Part shown: positions 1 to 7,572 of the stretch, one piece after another | Layout: every line of letters starts with the position of its first letter | How positions within the stretch are numbered: the stretch's first letter is position 1 | Assembly: GCA_946620035.1 (NCBI GenBank) | Contig: CAMOMX010000041.1 | Span: 1-17,567, forward strand | DNA: 17,567 bases | From: CAG-791 sp003447895 | GTDB lineage: Bacteria > Bacillota > Clostridia > Lachnospirales > Lachnospiraceae | Reading direction: 5' to 3' | Made by a program: the position numbers and the translations under genes | Notes under the pieces: generated by a model | The model's input: only the letters and a program-made list of their open reading frames with translations | Database searches by the model: none | Told to the model about the DNA's origin: nothing

Positions 1-704
1 CCCGTGTAGATGGAGGCTCCCATGCCGATCACATACATGAAGATACTGACGGCGCTGTAGACCAGCACGCTGACGGCCGTCGCCTCGACCGGTTTCTCCG
101 CTTCTCTGGTATAGTCGCTGATGAGCGGAAGCCAGGAGAGCGGCATCGCGACGCCCAGTTCGACCGCGGCGCCAAAGCTGAGGCTGTCATCTATGACCGC
201 TTCGGCCGCCTTCCCGCCGCCAAAGATCACAAAGCACAGGATCAGGCTCAGCACAAGGAGCGCCGCCATGGCGATCGTGTTGATCTTTCCCAGGTTCGTA
301 AGTCCGATCAGGATCCATACTATGATCAGGCCGCCGATCACCAGAGGCCATACCCAGCCGGGGGCGGGCAGGATCCCGCCGGCAGCCAGGGCACCGTCAT
401 AGATCATGATCGCTGTCCATCCGACCAGCTGCAGGACGTTGAGAAGGACAAAGAGAAGGCTCCCCTTCTCTCCGAAGCTCATCTTGACTGTCTCCATGGC
501 GCTCTTCTCTTCGAGTCCGCCGATCAGGCCGGCCGCGAACATCATGACGCCGCCGATCAGGTGTCCCAGAAGGATCGCCGCAAGTCCTCTCCCGAATCCG
601 AGCGTGCTGTAGTAGGTTCCCGTCAGGATCTCCGCGATGGAGACGCCTGCGCCGAACCAGATCAGTCCATTGGCAAACACTGACGTCTTTTTTGTTTTAT
701 CCAT
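1..704 (-). CDS. cytX: CytX-type hydroxymethylpyrimidine permease, N-terminal 234 codons (cut by window edge)
   Basis: This is the N-terminal part of an NCS1-family (cytosine/purine/thiamin permease) membrane transporter. It reads from ATG at 704 to the window edge without a stop. The protein begins MDKTKKTSVFANGLIWFGAG and has long hydrophobic segments, for example around residues 36-62, 82-108, 118-136 and 145-165. The segment MPLSWLPLISDYTRE, near residue 200, is typical of this group. A GGGGGTGAG ribosome binding site lies just upstream, and the start is only 7 bp from the thiD stop, so the two genes are one operon. Proteins of this group next to thiD behind a TPP riboswitch are usually assigned to uptake of HMP, the pyrimidine precursor of thiamin. 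The substrate is inferred from family and context. The C-terminal part, probably about 40% of the protein, lies outside the window. Confidence 0.85.
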   Translation of the reverse strand, partial: MDKTKKTSVFANGLIWFGAGVSIAEILTGTYYSTLGFGRGLAAILLGHLIGGVMMFAAGLIGGLEEKSAMETVKMSFGEKGSLLFVLLNVLQLVGWTAIMIYDGALAAGGILPAPGWVWPLVIGGLIIVWILIGLTNLGKINTIAMAALLVLSLILCFVIFGGGKAAEAVIDDSLSFGAAVELGVAMPLSWLPLISDYTREAEKPVEATAVSVLVYSAVSIFMYVIGMGASIYT

Positions 705-711
705 CCCGCGC

Positions 712-1509
712 TCACCCCCGATACTCGCCGTCAATGGCAAAAGCATGATTCATGGGGCCGCTTCCCTTTCCGAGATCGAGCATGGCTGCCAGCGCGCCGG
801 AGATGTAATTCTTGGCGTACTGCACAGAGGTCTTAAGATCATAGCCCTTAGCCAGATTGGATGCGATCGCCGAGGACAGCGTACAGCCGGTTCCGTGCGT
901 GTTGGGGTTGTCGATCCTTTTTCCGTAGAACCAGACCGCTTCCCTGCCGTCGAAGAGCAGATCGTTGGCGTCGCTGATCCGGTGTCCGCCTTTACACAGT
1001 ACGGCACAGCCATAGCGCCTATAGATCTCCCGCGCCGCCGCTTCCATCTCTTCGGGTGAAGTGATCGTCATTTCAGTCAGGACTTCCGCTTCCGGTATAT
1101 TGGGCGTGATCACTGCTGCAAGAGGTAATAATTCTTTTTTCAAGGTGCCGATCGCTTCCTCGCTGATCAGCCTCGCGCCGCTGGTCGCGACCATGACAGG
1201 GTCCACGACGATGTTTCGTGCGCCGTACTGACGGAGCTTATTCGCGATCGTTTCGATCAGACCGGATGATGAGACCATCCCTGTCTTTATCGCATCCGGA
1301 AAGATATCTGTAAAAATACAATCCAGCTGCTCTGCCAAAAATGACGGTGTTACTTCCATGATTCCTGTGACGCCGGTTGTATTCTGGGCAGTGAGCGCCG
1401 TGATCGCGCTCATGGCATAGACCCCGTTTGCGGTCATTGTCTTGATATCTGCCTGGATGCCGGCGCCTCCGCTGGAATCACTTCCGGCGATTGTTAATGC
1501 TGTTCTCAT
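712..1509 (-). CDS. thiD: Hydroxymethylpyrimidine/phosphomethylpyrimidine kinase ThiD
   Basis: ThiD phosphorylates 4-amino-5-hydroxymethyl-2-methylpyrimidine and then its monophosphate, using ATP, to make HMP-PP for thiamin phosphate synthesis in the cytoplasm. The 265-residue product has the normal family length. It opens with MRTALTIAGSDSSGGAGIQAD, the substrate-binding glycine-rich start, and carries the ribokinase-superfamily motif NTHGTGCTLSSA at residues 203-213, which includes the catalytic region. VVDPVM at 101-106 and KTGM at 75-78 are also family hallmarks. The ATG at 1509 was chosen because AAAGGAA lies just upstream and the protein then starts exactly at the conserved strand. The open frame continues upstream to 1779, but that part covers the riboswitch attenuator and is not coding. 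The gene is followed after 7 bp by cytX and is controlled by the TPP riboswitch. Confidence 0.96.
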   Translation of the reverse strand: MRTALTIAGSDSSGGAGIQADIKTMTANGVYAMSAITALTAQNTTGVTGIMEVTPSFLAEQLDCIFTDIFPDAIKTGMVSSSGLIETIANKLRQYGARNIVVDPVMVATSGARLISEEAIGTLKKELLPLAAVITPNIPEAEVLTEMTITSPEEMEAAAREIYRRYGCAVLCKGGHRISDANDLLFDGREAVWFYGKRIDNPNTHGTGCTLSSAIASNLAKGYDLKTSVQYAKNYISGALAAMLDLGKGSGPMNHAFAIDGEYRG

Positions 1510-1612
1510 TTGTTCCTTTCCCTGCCTTCCCGGGCAGATTCGCATTAATTTTATATAGCGGCCAAAGGTGGTGCCCCCGGTTGACCGCTTCCTGCGGGTT
1601 ACGTTGCCGTTC

Positions 1613-1656
1613 CTGTCTGCGCATGGCTTGGAATGTACAATGAGCCATGCCGACAG
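1613..1656 (-). other. Long leader hairpin downstream of the riboswitch attenuator
   Basis: On the minus strand, CTGTC and GCATGGCT pair with AGCCATGC and GACAG around a 14-nt loop, with a small internal bulge. This gives an outer 5-bp and an inner 8-bp stem. It is not followed by a T-tract, so it is not an intrinsic terminator. It lies between the attenuator and thiD, with about 100 nt left before the start codon. Its role is unknown. It could stabilise the processed mRNA end or act as a pause site. Confidence 0.5.
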
Positions 1657-1675
1657 TTTGCGCCCTCCGGACGCG

Positions 1676-1712
1676 AAAAAAAGCAGGCATGCCGCATAGA
1701 CATCCCTGCTTT
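1676..1712 (-). terminator. Riboswitch-controlled intrinsic terminator (attenuator)
   Basis: On the minus strand AAAGCAGG pairs with CCTGCTTT. An inner ATG/CAT helix continues past one G-G mismatch, and the stem runs straight into a T-tract. It starts about 40 nt after the TPP aptamer and about 165 nt before thiD, the expected place for the expression platform. When TPP is bound, transcription should stop here. The part of the aptamer tail reading GGACAT can pair with ATGTCT inside the hairpin, which is a weak candidate antiterminator contact. Confidence 0.8.
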
Positions 1713-1750
1713 CAAATCGTTCCTCAGCGCATTTCACGAACGGTATTGTC

Positions 1751-1843
1751 CACAATGTCCCTACGTTGGCATTATCCAAATCAGGTATAAAGGTCCGGGC
1801 CGATTGCCCGTTCTCAGCCTGCCGTGCAGGCTCCCTTCTTGTG
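1751..1843 (-). promoter_or_regulatory. TPP riboswitch (THI element)
   Basis: The minus strand carries the conserved TPP-aptamer blocks in order: GGCTGAGA at about 1822-1815, ACCTGATTTGGATAATGCCA at about 1787-1768, and ACGTAGGGA ending near 1758. The closing helix P1 is CACAA (1843-1839) with TTGTG (1755-1751). P3 is GCCTGC with GCAGGC around an ACG loop, and a small extra helix CGGGC/GCCCG follows. Thiamin pyrophosphate binding should repress thiD and cytX through the terminator at 1712-1676. The aptamer, attenuator, second hairpin and promoter account for most of the 387-base gap between thiD and rtcB. Confidence 0.96.
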
Positions 1844-1852
1844 ATACACTCT

Positions 1853-1881
1853 ATATTAGCACTCCGTCACCGGCAATACAA
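1853..1881 (-). promoter_or_regulatory. Promoter of the thiD-cytX operon
   Basis: The minus strand shows TTGTAT (1881-1876), a 17-bp spacer and TAATAT (1858-1853). TG one base before the -10 makes it an extended -10. Transcription would start near 1847, a few bases before the aptamer. No clear terminator separates rtcB (stop at 1897) from this promoter, so some read-through from rtcB is possible. Confidence 0.6.
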
Positions 1882-1896
1882 GGGGTCCTTTTCCTC

Positions 1897-3096
1897 TCAT
1901 TCAGACGCCTTGAAATTATAAACCGGTCTCATCACCTCTATGATCTCCACGGAATCGCGGATCACATCGATGATATCCTCCAGAGACTTGTACGCCATCG
2001 GCGCCTCATCCAATGTGTTTTCATTCACGGAAGTCGTGTAGATTCCCTTCATCGTCTCCCGGTACTCTTCCAGGTTCAGCTTCTCCCTGGCGGCACGGCG
2101 GGACATGATCCTTCCGGCGCCGTGGGGCGCGGAATAGTTCCATTCCGGATTGCCCTTTCCGACCGCCAGGACACTTCCGTCCCTCATGTTGATCGGGATC
2201 AGGACCTTCTCCCCGGCATGCGCGGCGATGGCGCCCTTGCGGAGGATCCTCTCTTCCGTGTTGATATAGTTGTGGATCGTATGGAAGGCCTCGCCTCCTG
2301 CGATCCCGGATCTCTCAAGCAGGACTTCCGCCATCTTCTCGCGGTTTCTGCGGGCAAAGCGCTGGCAGATCTCCACATCATGAAGGTAATCCTCCAGATA
2401 CTCGCCGTGCAGGAAACATAAGTCTTCCGGCATCGGGGCTTCCTGTATTTTCCAGGCGATCTCCTTCAGCGCCGCCTGAATTTCCTTGCGCCTTCCCTGC
2501 TCCTTGTAGGTCCTTATGATCTCGTCTCTCTTTTTGAAATACTCTTCCTTGCCGCTTCGAAGGTCAATGGCCAGGCGCTGGTACAGGTCCGCAACCTGCT
2601 TTCCCAGATTCCGGCTTCCGCTGTGGATCACCAGGTACTTCGTGCCGTCTGCCGCCTCATCGATCTCAATGAAATGGTTTCCGCCTCCCAATGTACCAAG
2701 GCTCCGCTCCAGCCGCTTAGCGTCCTTCAGGTCCCGATAGCATCGCAGTTCCTGCAGGTCAAAGCGCTCCTGTCTGCCCTCCCAGACATTCATCCCGGAG
2801 GGGATATAGTGAGCCGCTTCATCGAGCTTCTCAAAGTCAACGGCTGCTTTTCCCAGGTTGACGGTATACATGCCGCATCCGATATCGACGCCCACGATAT
2901 TGGGGACCGCTTTGTCCACAATGGTCATGGTCGTTCCGATCGTGCATCCCTTTCCTGCGTGCACGTCCGGCATGATGCGGATCCTGCTGCCTTCCGTAAA
3001 TTCATAATCACACATGCGGCGGATCTGCTCGATCGCCTCCTCTTCAATGACGTTTGCATAGCAGATGGCCGTATTCACCTTTCCTTTTATCTCCAA
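1897..3096 (-). CDS. rtcB: RNA-splicing ligase RtcB (3'-phosphate/5'-OH RNA ligase)
   Basis: RtcB joins RNA 2',3'-cyclic-phosphate or 3'-phosphate ends to 5'-OH ends using GTP and Mn2+, and acts in RNA repair. The 399-residue product has all the family metal and catalytic positions. They are D71 and C74 in VGVDIGCGM, H141 in GGGNHF, H158 in IHSGSR, H275 in IHNY, and the guanylylated histidine H325 in APHGAGR. MPDVHAGKG at 42-50 is also diagnostic. A GTG at 3108 opens the longest frame, but it overlaps the strong GGAGGTGA site. A TTG at 3096 sits 8 nt after that site and gives MEIKGKVNTA, which matches the usual family N-terminus, so TTG is preferred. The length is that of the short bacterial form. 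No archease gene or RtcA is visible nearby. The gene is divergent from the kinase-TIR gene. Confidence 0.95.
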   Translation of the reverse strand: MEIKGKVNTAICYANVIEEEAIEQIRRMCDYEFTEGSRIRIMPDVHAGKGCTIGTTMTIVDKAVPNIVGVDIGCGMYTVNLGKAAVDFEKLDEAAHYIPSGMNVWEGRQERFDLQELRCYRDLKDAKRLERSLGTLGGGNHFIEIDEAADGTKYLVIHSGSRNLGKQVADLYQRLAIDLRSGKEEYFKKRDEIIRTYKEQGRRKEIQAALKEIAWKIQEAPMPEDLCFLHGEYLEDYLHDVEICQRFARRNREKMAEVLLERSGIAGGEAFHTIHNYINTEERILRKGAIAAHAGEKVLIPINMRDGSVLAVGKGNPEWNYSAPHGAGRIMSRRAAREKLNLEEYRETMKGIYTTSVNENTLDEAPMAYKSLEDIIDVIRDSVEIIEVMRPVYNFKASE

Positions 3097-3127
3097 CTTG
3101 TTTCTCACCTCCCTCCGTATGTATCAA

Positions 3128-3156
3128 AATATAGCATCCCGGGCCACTCTTGTCAT
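3128..3156 (-). promoter_or_regulatory. Promoter of rtcB
   Basis: The minus strand has ATGACA (3156-3151), 17 bp, then TATATT (3133-3128), with TG one base upstream of the -10. This is close to the sigma-70/sigma-A consensus. The start point would be near 3121, giving a leader of about 25 nt. The spacer contains AGAGTGG, a heptamer also present in the leader of the divergent kinase-TIR gene. Confidence 0.7.
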
Positions 3157-3248
3157 TCAACTTGCTGTATAAAGCCTGAAGCCGGCGCTGTTTTTCTCAA
3201 TGCCCCAAAAGCGCGCGCCCGGCAGGCGATCCGGACCTCCCCTGAGAA

Positions 3249-3277
3249 TTGAAAAGTGACCGGCCGGATGCTAAACT
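3249..3277 (+). promoter_or_regulatory. Promoter of the kinase-TIR-propeller operon
   Basis: TTGAAA (3249-3254), a 17-bp spacer and TAAACT (3272-3277) are present, with TG one base before the -10 (extended -10). Transcription would begin near 3284. This argues against the earlier in-frame GTG at 3256 and ATG at 3268, which would lie upstream of the transcript. Confidence 0.65.
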
Positions 3278-3288
3278 TTACATATTTA

Positions 3289-3308
3289 GAGTGGGGCGCT
3301 TTCCACTC
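3289..3308 (+). other. Inverted repeat in the leader of the kinase-TIR gene
   Basis: GAGTGG (3289-3294) and CCACTC (3303-3308) form a perfect 6-bp inverted repeat with an 8-nt loop, just after the predicted transcription start. It may be an operator or a short mRNA hairpin. The same hexamer lies in the rtcB promoter spacer at 3144-3149. Confidence 0.4.
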
Positions 3309-3342
3309 GATTCCGTTCACCCTTACGCAAAAGGATCGTCTT

Positions 3343-6300
3343 ATGTCTGTTATCAGGGAACCTCTTCCAAAAGGAACGCTCATCCGTTTTCCGAACGGCT
3401 TTTGCGCGGAGATCACCGGCGATACGCTGGGAGAAGGCGGGGGAAGTCTGATCTATCCTGCTGTCCGCGTCTATACAGAAGAAGGCCGTATTTGCCGGGA
3501 GCCCATGCGGCTCGCGATCAAGGAATGCTTTCCGATCTCCGAAAAATACCGCTTTTGCCGGGATGAAACAGGGAGCATCGTTCCGGGAACCGACGGGAAG
3601 GACGGTGCAGCCTTCCTTGCCTCCGTCCAGGCCATGCAGCGCCGGGAGGCGGATACCACAAGGCAGATCTACAATGTCTCCTCCCGAATGATTCCGGTTC
3701 TTGAAACTGCCGGAGAGGTCGAGCTTTCCCTTGACGGTAAGAGCTTCCGAAAAGCGGCGAATACCATCACCGTCATGGAGTCCCTGTCAGGAAAGGGGGT
3801 CTCCCTGCGCTCCCTGCTCCGGGAAAACCGGCGGGGCGTCAGTGCCCTTCTTGCGCTCCGCATCCTGGAACAGGTCCTCTATGCCCTTCGGGAAGTTCAC
3901 GCGGCCGGGTATCTCCATTTGGATCTTCAGGACGGCAATATCTTTCTGAAGGGGAGTCTCAAGGATGGAAGTCTTCAGGCGGCCCTGATCGACTTTGGCT
4001 CTTCACGGCCGTATCTGGCAGACGGCCTGACTGCCCCCATTACTGACAAAGTGCTTTTTGCGACAAGCGGCTTTTCCGCTCCGGAAATGCGCCAAAATGA
4101 CGGCACCCTTCGCCTTGGCCCTGCGGCGGACCTCTTTTCCGCGGGATATCTCCTTCTTTTACTTCTCACCGGCAGACGCTATGAGCCTGAGACAATCGCC
4201 GGCCGGTCCGGGCGAGATATCCTCACCCCGCTCAGGATGCGCCACACTTCCTGTCCCTCCTATCTGGCCGGCTCCCTTCAGGAGATCCTGCGCCGTTCGC
4301 TGGCCGCGGATCCGAAGGCCCGCTACCGCTCCGCCGACGAAATGCTGGCGGCGGTCACAAAGCTTCGGGAGGCGCTCGCACCGGAAAGAAGCACCCTCAG
4401 CGCAGTCCGCTACGACGCGTTTATTTGCTACAAACACGGGGACCGGGATATTTTGGCAGTCAAGACGCTTCAGACTGCTCTCGAGCATTTTCCTGTGCCG
4501 CCCGAAATCCGAAAGCAGACCGGGAAAAGGCGGTTTGAGCGGGTCTTCACCGATCTGGGAGAGCTGTCCGCATGCGCGGATCTCGGCGCGGCCATACGGG
4601 ACGCGCTGGCGGGATCGGAATGGCTGATCGTCGTATGCTCCAAAGAGACACCCTCTTCCGTATGGGTCTCTGAGGAAATCCGGGCTTTCCTTAAAACCCA
4701 CGACCTGTCACGGATCATTCCCGTCCTGATCGAGGGCGAACCGGAAGAATCCTTCCCCCGGGAACTCCTCGCAGAGAATATAGGATCAAGGACCATGCTG
4801 GCAGCAGACGCGCGCGCCGGCACCGAAGAAGAGATGGTCCGGATCATCCGAAAGGATACCGTTCTTCGTCTGGCAGCCCCCATGCTCGGGGTCTCTTTTG
4901 ATGCCCTCAGACAGCGCCGGCAGCTCTACGCTTTAAAGCGCGCAGCCGCCATTGCGGCCGCCTCCTGTGCGCTGATGGCCGGATTTACTGCCTATACACT
5001 GTTCCAGTCGGCCCGGATCATGGCCGCCCACCGGGAAACACTGGTGCGGCAGGGAGAGCTGCTCTCCCAAAGATCAGAAGAACTGCTGAAACAGGGGGAC
5101 CGCATGGGCGCGATCCGGACGGCGCTGGAAGCCCTTCCGGAAAGCAGCAGCGACCCCTCAAAGCCCATGACGGATGCGGCTGTCTATGCGCTCAACCAGG
5201 CCACCTACGCCTACTGGGACTCCGCCTTTGCCTGTTTTCAGAGCGACGGCATTCTGGCACCGGGTACGACCATCGAGGGTGCCCCTTCCGTCAATCCGGA
5301 GGGGACCTCCATGGCTGTCGCTGACAGTGCCGGCCGCGTTTATCTCTATGACCTGACCGCAATGCGCCAAAAGAGCGCGTTTCTTCCTAAAGACCTCGAT
5401 GCCGGCTGCGCGGATGAGACGCTGTGTGAGCTTCAGTTTCTGTCTGAGGGGCGCCTTCTTCTCAGGACAGAAAGCCGGCTCCTCTGCTGGGATTCCGAAA
5501 ACGGGCGCCTCCTCTGGCGCACGGAAATTACTGCCCATGCGGGCGGCCTGCCCGGTGACACAAAGGCGTCTCTTCTGATCGCCGATGACGACGGGGAACG
5601 CTTTTACCTCATTCTCCCCTACATGACCGACGAGAAGTACCGGGCTGTCTATCCGGTTCTGACAGGCGATCTTAAGTCCGGGACCCTCCTTAGAGAGCAG
5701 GATCTCCCTGCCTCCGGTTCCAATCTCCGGCAGCTGCGGACAGGCGCTCTTTCCCCCAGCCGCCGCCTCCTGATTCTGGGCCTTTCTTCCGTAACGGATG
5801 ATCGCCCCGGCAGCCTGATGGGCGTTGACCTTGAGAGCGGCCGGATTCTCTGGGACGAAGAGATCGGAAAAGATGTCCGCATCGAGGAGCTCTCAGTTCC
5901 GGATGATCATAAGGCTTTTGTACTGACCCGGAAGGACGATTACGAAAGCGGCACCAGGATCAGTAAGCTTCAGTGCCTCAGCCTGGAGGACGGGTCTCTT
6001 CTTTATGAAGAAGAAAGCCGTTTTTCCCACCTTCAGCAGCAGGGCCTTATGAGCACCGGCAATGGCGATGACGCGGCCCCTGTCCTTGCCTTGTGGCAGG
6101 AAGATCACCTGAAACTCCTGGATCCGGAGACTTTTTCTGCCCTTCAGGAGTATCAGCTGGCGGCGCCCGTCCTGAATGTCGCCCCCTACAAGAATCACTC
6201 GCTGATCGCGGTCCTCTCCGACGGAAGTTTCTGGCGGGTCTTTGCCGATTCCAATCTCGGCTTTTTCTGCGGATCCTGTGAGGGCACTTTTTCAAATGCC

Positions 6301-7551
6301 TGCGCGTATGAAGACAACGGCCTGCGCTTTCTCCTCTCCGGATACTCCTCCAACCGGATGATCGCTTTTTCCGAGCACGACTATGAAGGATTCCGGGAAC
6401 CGAAGATCGAATCCGGAGACAACGTAAGCGGCGTCTCTTACCTTCCCGCGCAGGATGAATGGTTCCGCGTTCTGAACGTCGAGACCGACTCTCCGGAGGG
6501 CCGGGAAGAATATCTGGCCGTCGCCCGCGCCGGAAGTGACGATCTGATCTCCCGTACAGACCGGGGAGGCTTTCAAACCCCGCTCTGTATCGCCGGGACC
6601 CCTTCCGAACCCGCGCTGTATTACCTGCAGACAGAGAAAAAGGAAGGCGCTGCGCAGATCTCACTGTGTGCCTGGGGAATCCAAAGCAATGCCCTTCTCG
6701 CGCAGTCTGAGACGCTGCCCGATTCCTTCTCACTCTGCCGGAGTTGTTCCTCGGACACCCACGTGCTCCTGTATTTTGGCAGGGAGCTTCTTCTCTTTCC
6801 TTCCGGCGGAAGCGGCACGCCCGGGGAAAATCTCGCCGCCCCTGTTTCCGTAACTATAGAGGAGGGACAGTCGCTCCGAAATGTGACGGCACTTCCCCAA
6901 GGGAACGGTTTCCTCGTTCAGACTTCGGTTTTTCCCTCTCAGACCGGGCCGGAAATGACCCTGATCAGGACGCTGGACGCCGGGACAGGCCGCTTTACGG
7001 AAGCGGAAATGAAGCTTACGGCGAATACAAACCTGCTGGCGGTCTCCCCCGACGGCGCGCTGGCGGTCTTTCAGGAAGATCACTACTTTGTGATCCGGGA
7101 TATTGCTTCCGGCAGTAAAGTGGATACGCTGCCGGAAACCTGCAGCACTAAAGCCCGCGCCTGCTTTGCGGACGACAAACACCTTCTGATCTGGGGGGAC
7201 TCCGGGTATCTGAAGAGCTGGGACCTTGCCCGGAAGGAAATGGTGATGACAGACGATGCCGAGATCCTCTGGGTCTCAGAAATCTACAAGGACGGGGATT
7301 TCCTGCAGATCCATACGCAGAGCCTGAATGAAGATATCCTTTTCTCCAGGCACTCGGCAGATCCGGGTGTCCGGGTCTATAAGTATTACGCGGACGGCAC
7401 TTTTTCCCGCTATTTTGATTTTGCCGCCGGTGTCGCCTGTATGCAGGCGCAGGAACTCACTTCTCTCGGCACAAGGACCGGCATCGCCCGGGTTATGGAT
7501 CCGGATCAGCTGATCCGAATGGCAAGAGAACTGTTAACGGATGCGAATTAG
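3343..7551 (+). CDS. Protein kinase-like / TIR / transmembrane / beta-propeller fusion protein
   Basis: This 1402-residue protein joins four parts. Residues 10-345 form a Ser/Thr kinase-like fold: glycine-rich loop GEGGGS (30-35), K60 in LAIK, HLDLQDGN (192-199), DFG at 217-219, APE at 246-248, D263 and R327. Residues 354-500 are a TIR domain starting YDAFICYK. It has the RVFTDLGEL box and W441-VSE-E445, where E445 fits the TIR catalytic glutamate (WxxxE), so NAD cleavage is possible but not shown. Residues 533-554 are one membrane segment after a basic stretch. A helical region around 565-600 and a long beta-propeller to the end follow, with PQQ/WD-like blades such as LLCWDSENGRLLW. Positive-inside logic puts kinase and TIR in the cytoplasm and the propeller outside. 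The ATG at 3343 has AAGGA 7 nt upstream. Upstream in-frame starts lack a site. The catalytic-loop lysine is Gln (Q196). A gene for a helical protein follows after 21 bp. Signalling or defence is inferred. Confidence 0.88.
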   Translation: MSVIREPLPKGTLIRFPNGFCAEITGDTLGEGGGSLIYPAVRVYTEEGRICREPMRLAIKECFPISEKYRFCRDETGSIVPGTDGKDGAAFLASVQAMQRREADTTRQIYNVSSRMIPVLETAGEVELSLDGKSFRKAANTITVMESLSGKGVSLRSLLRENRRGVSALLALRILEQVLYALREVHAAGYLHLDLQDGNIFLKGSLKDGSLQAALIDFGSSRPYLADGLTAPITDKVLFATSGFSAPEMRQNDGTLRLGPAADLFSAGYLLLLLLTGRRYEPETIAGRSGRDILTPLRMRHTSCPSYLAGSLQEILRRSLAADPKARYRSADEMLAAVTKLREALAPERSTLSAVRYDAFICYKHGDRDILAVKTLQTALEHFPVPPEIRKQTGKRRFERVFTDLGELSACADLGAAIRDALAGSEWLIVVCSKETPSSVWVSEEIRAFLKTHDLSRIIPVLIEGEPEESFPRELLAENIGSRTMLAADARAGTEEEMVRIIRKDTVLRLAAPMLGVSFDALRQRRQLYALKRAAAIAAASCALMAGFTAYTLFQSARIMAAHRETLVRQGELLSQRSEELLKQGDRMGAIRTALEALPESSSDPSKPMTDAAVYALNQATYAYWDSAFACFQSDGILAPGTTIEGAPSVNPEGTSMAVADSAGRVYLYDLTAMRQKSAFLPKDLDAGCADETLCELQFLSEGRLLLRTESRLLCWDSENGRLLWRTEITAHAGGLPGDTKASLLIADDDGERFYLILPYMTDEKYRAVYPVLTGDLKSGTLLREQDLPASGSNLRQLRTGALSPSRRLLILGLSSVTDDRPGSLMGVDLESGRILWDEEIGKDVRIEELSVPDDHKAFVLTRKDDYESGTRISKLQCLSLEDGSLLYEEESRFSHLQQQGLMSTGNGDDAAPVLALWQEDHLKLLDPETFSALQEYQLAAPVLNVAPYKNHSLIAVLSDGSFWRVFADSNLGFFCGSCEGTFSNACAYEDNGLRFLLSGYSSNRMIAFSEHDYEGFREPKIESGDNVSGVSYLPAQDEWFRVLNVETDSPEGREEYLAVARAGSDDLISRTDRGGFQTPLCIAGTPSEPALYYLQTEKKEGAAQISLCAWGIQSNALLAQSETLPDSFSLCRSCSSDTHVLLYFGRELLLFPSGGSGTPGENLAAPVSVTIEEGQSLRNVTALPQGNGFLVQTSVFPSQTGPEMTLIRTLDAGTGRFTEAEMKLTANTNLLAVSPDGALAVFQEDHYFVIRDIASGSKVDTLPETCSTKARACFADDKHLLIWGDSGYLKSWDLARKEMVMTDDAEILWVSEIYKDGDFLQIHTQSLNEDILFSRHSADPGVRVYKYYADGTFSRYFDFAAGVACMQAQELTSLGTRTGIARVMDPDQLIRMARELLTDAN

Positions 7552-7572
7552 CTTTCTGAAAGGAAGATGATC

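Noticed and set aside
1510..1779. N-terminal extension of thiD to 1779
   Set aside because: It would translate the riboswitch attenuator. The ThiD fold starts at the ATG at 1509, which has its own ribosome binding site.
1633..2421. Open frame of 262 codons on the plus strand
   Set aside because: It covers the complement of the TPP riboswitch and the 3' part of rtcB. It has no family motif.
3256..3342. Earlier starts (GTG 3256, ATG 3268) for the kinase-TIR gene
   Set aside because: They lie upstream of or within the predicted promoter -10 and have no ribosome binding site. ATG 3343 has AAGGA at 7 nt.
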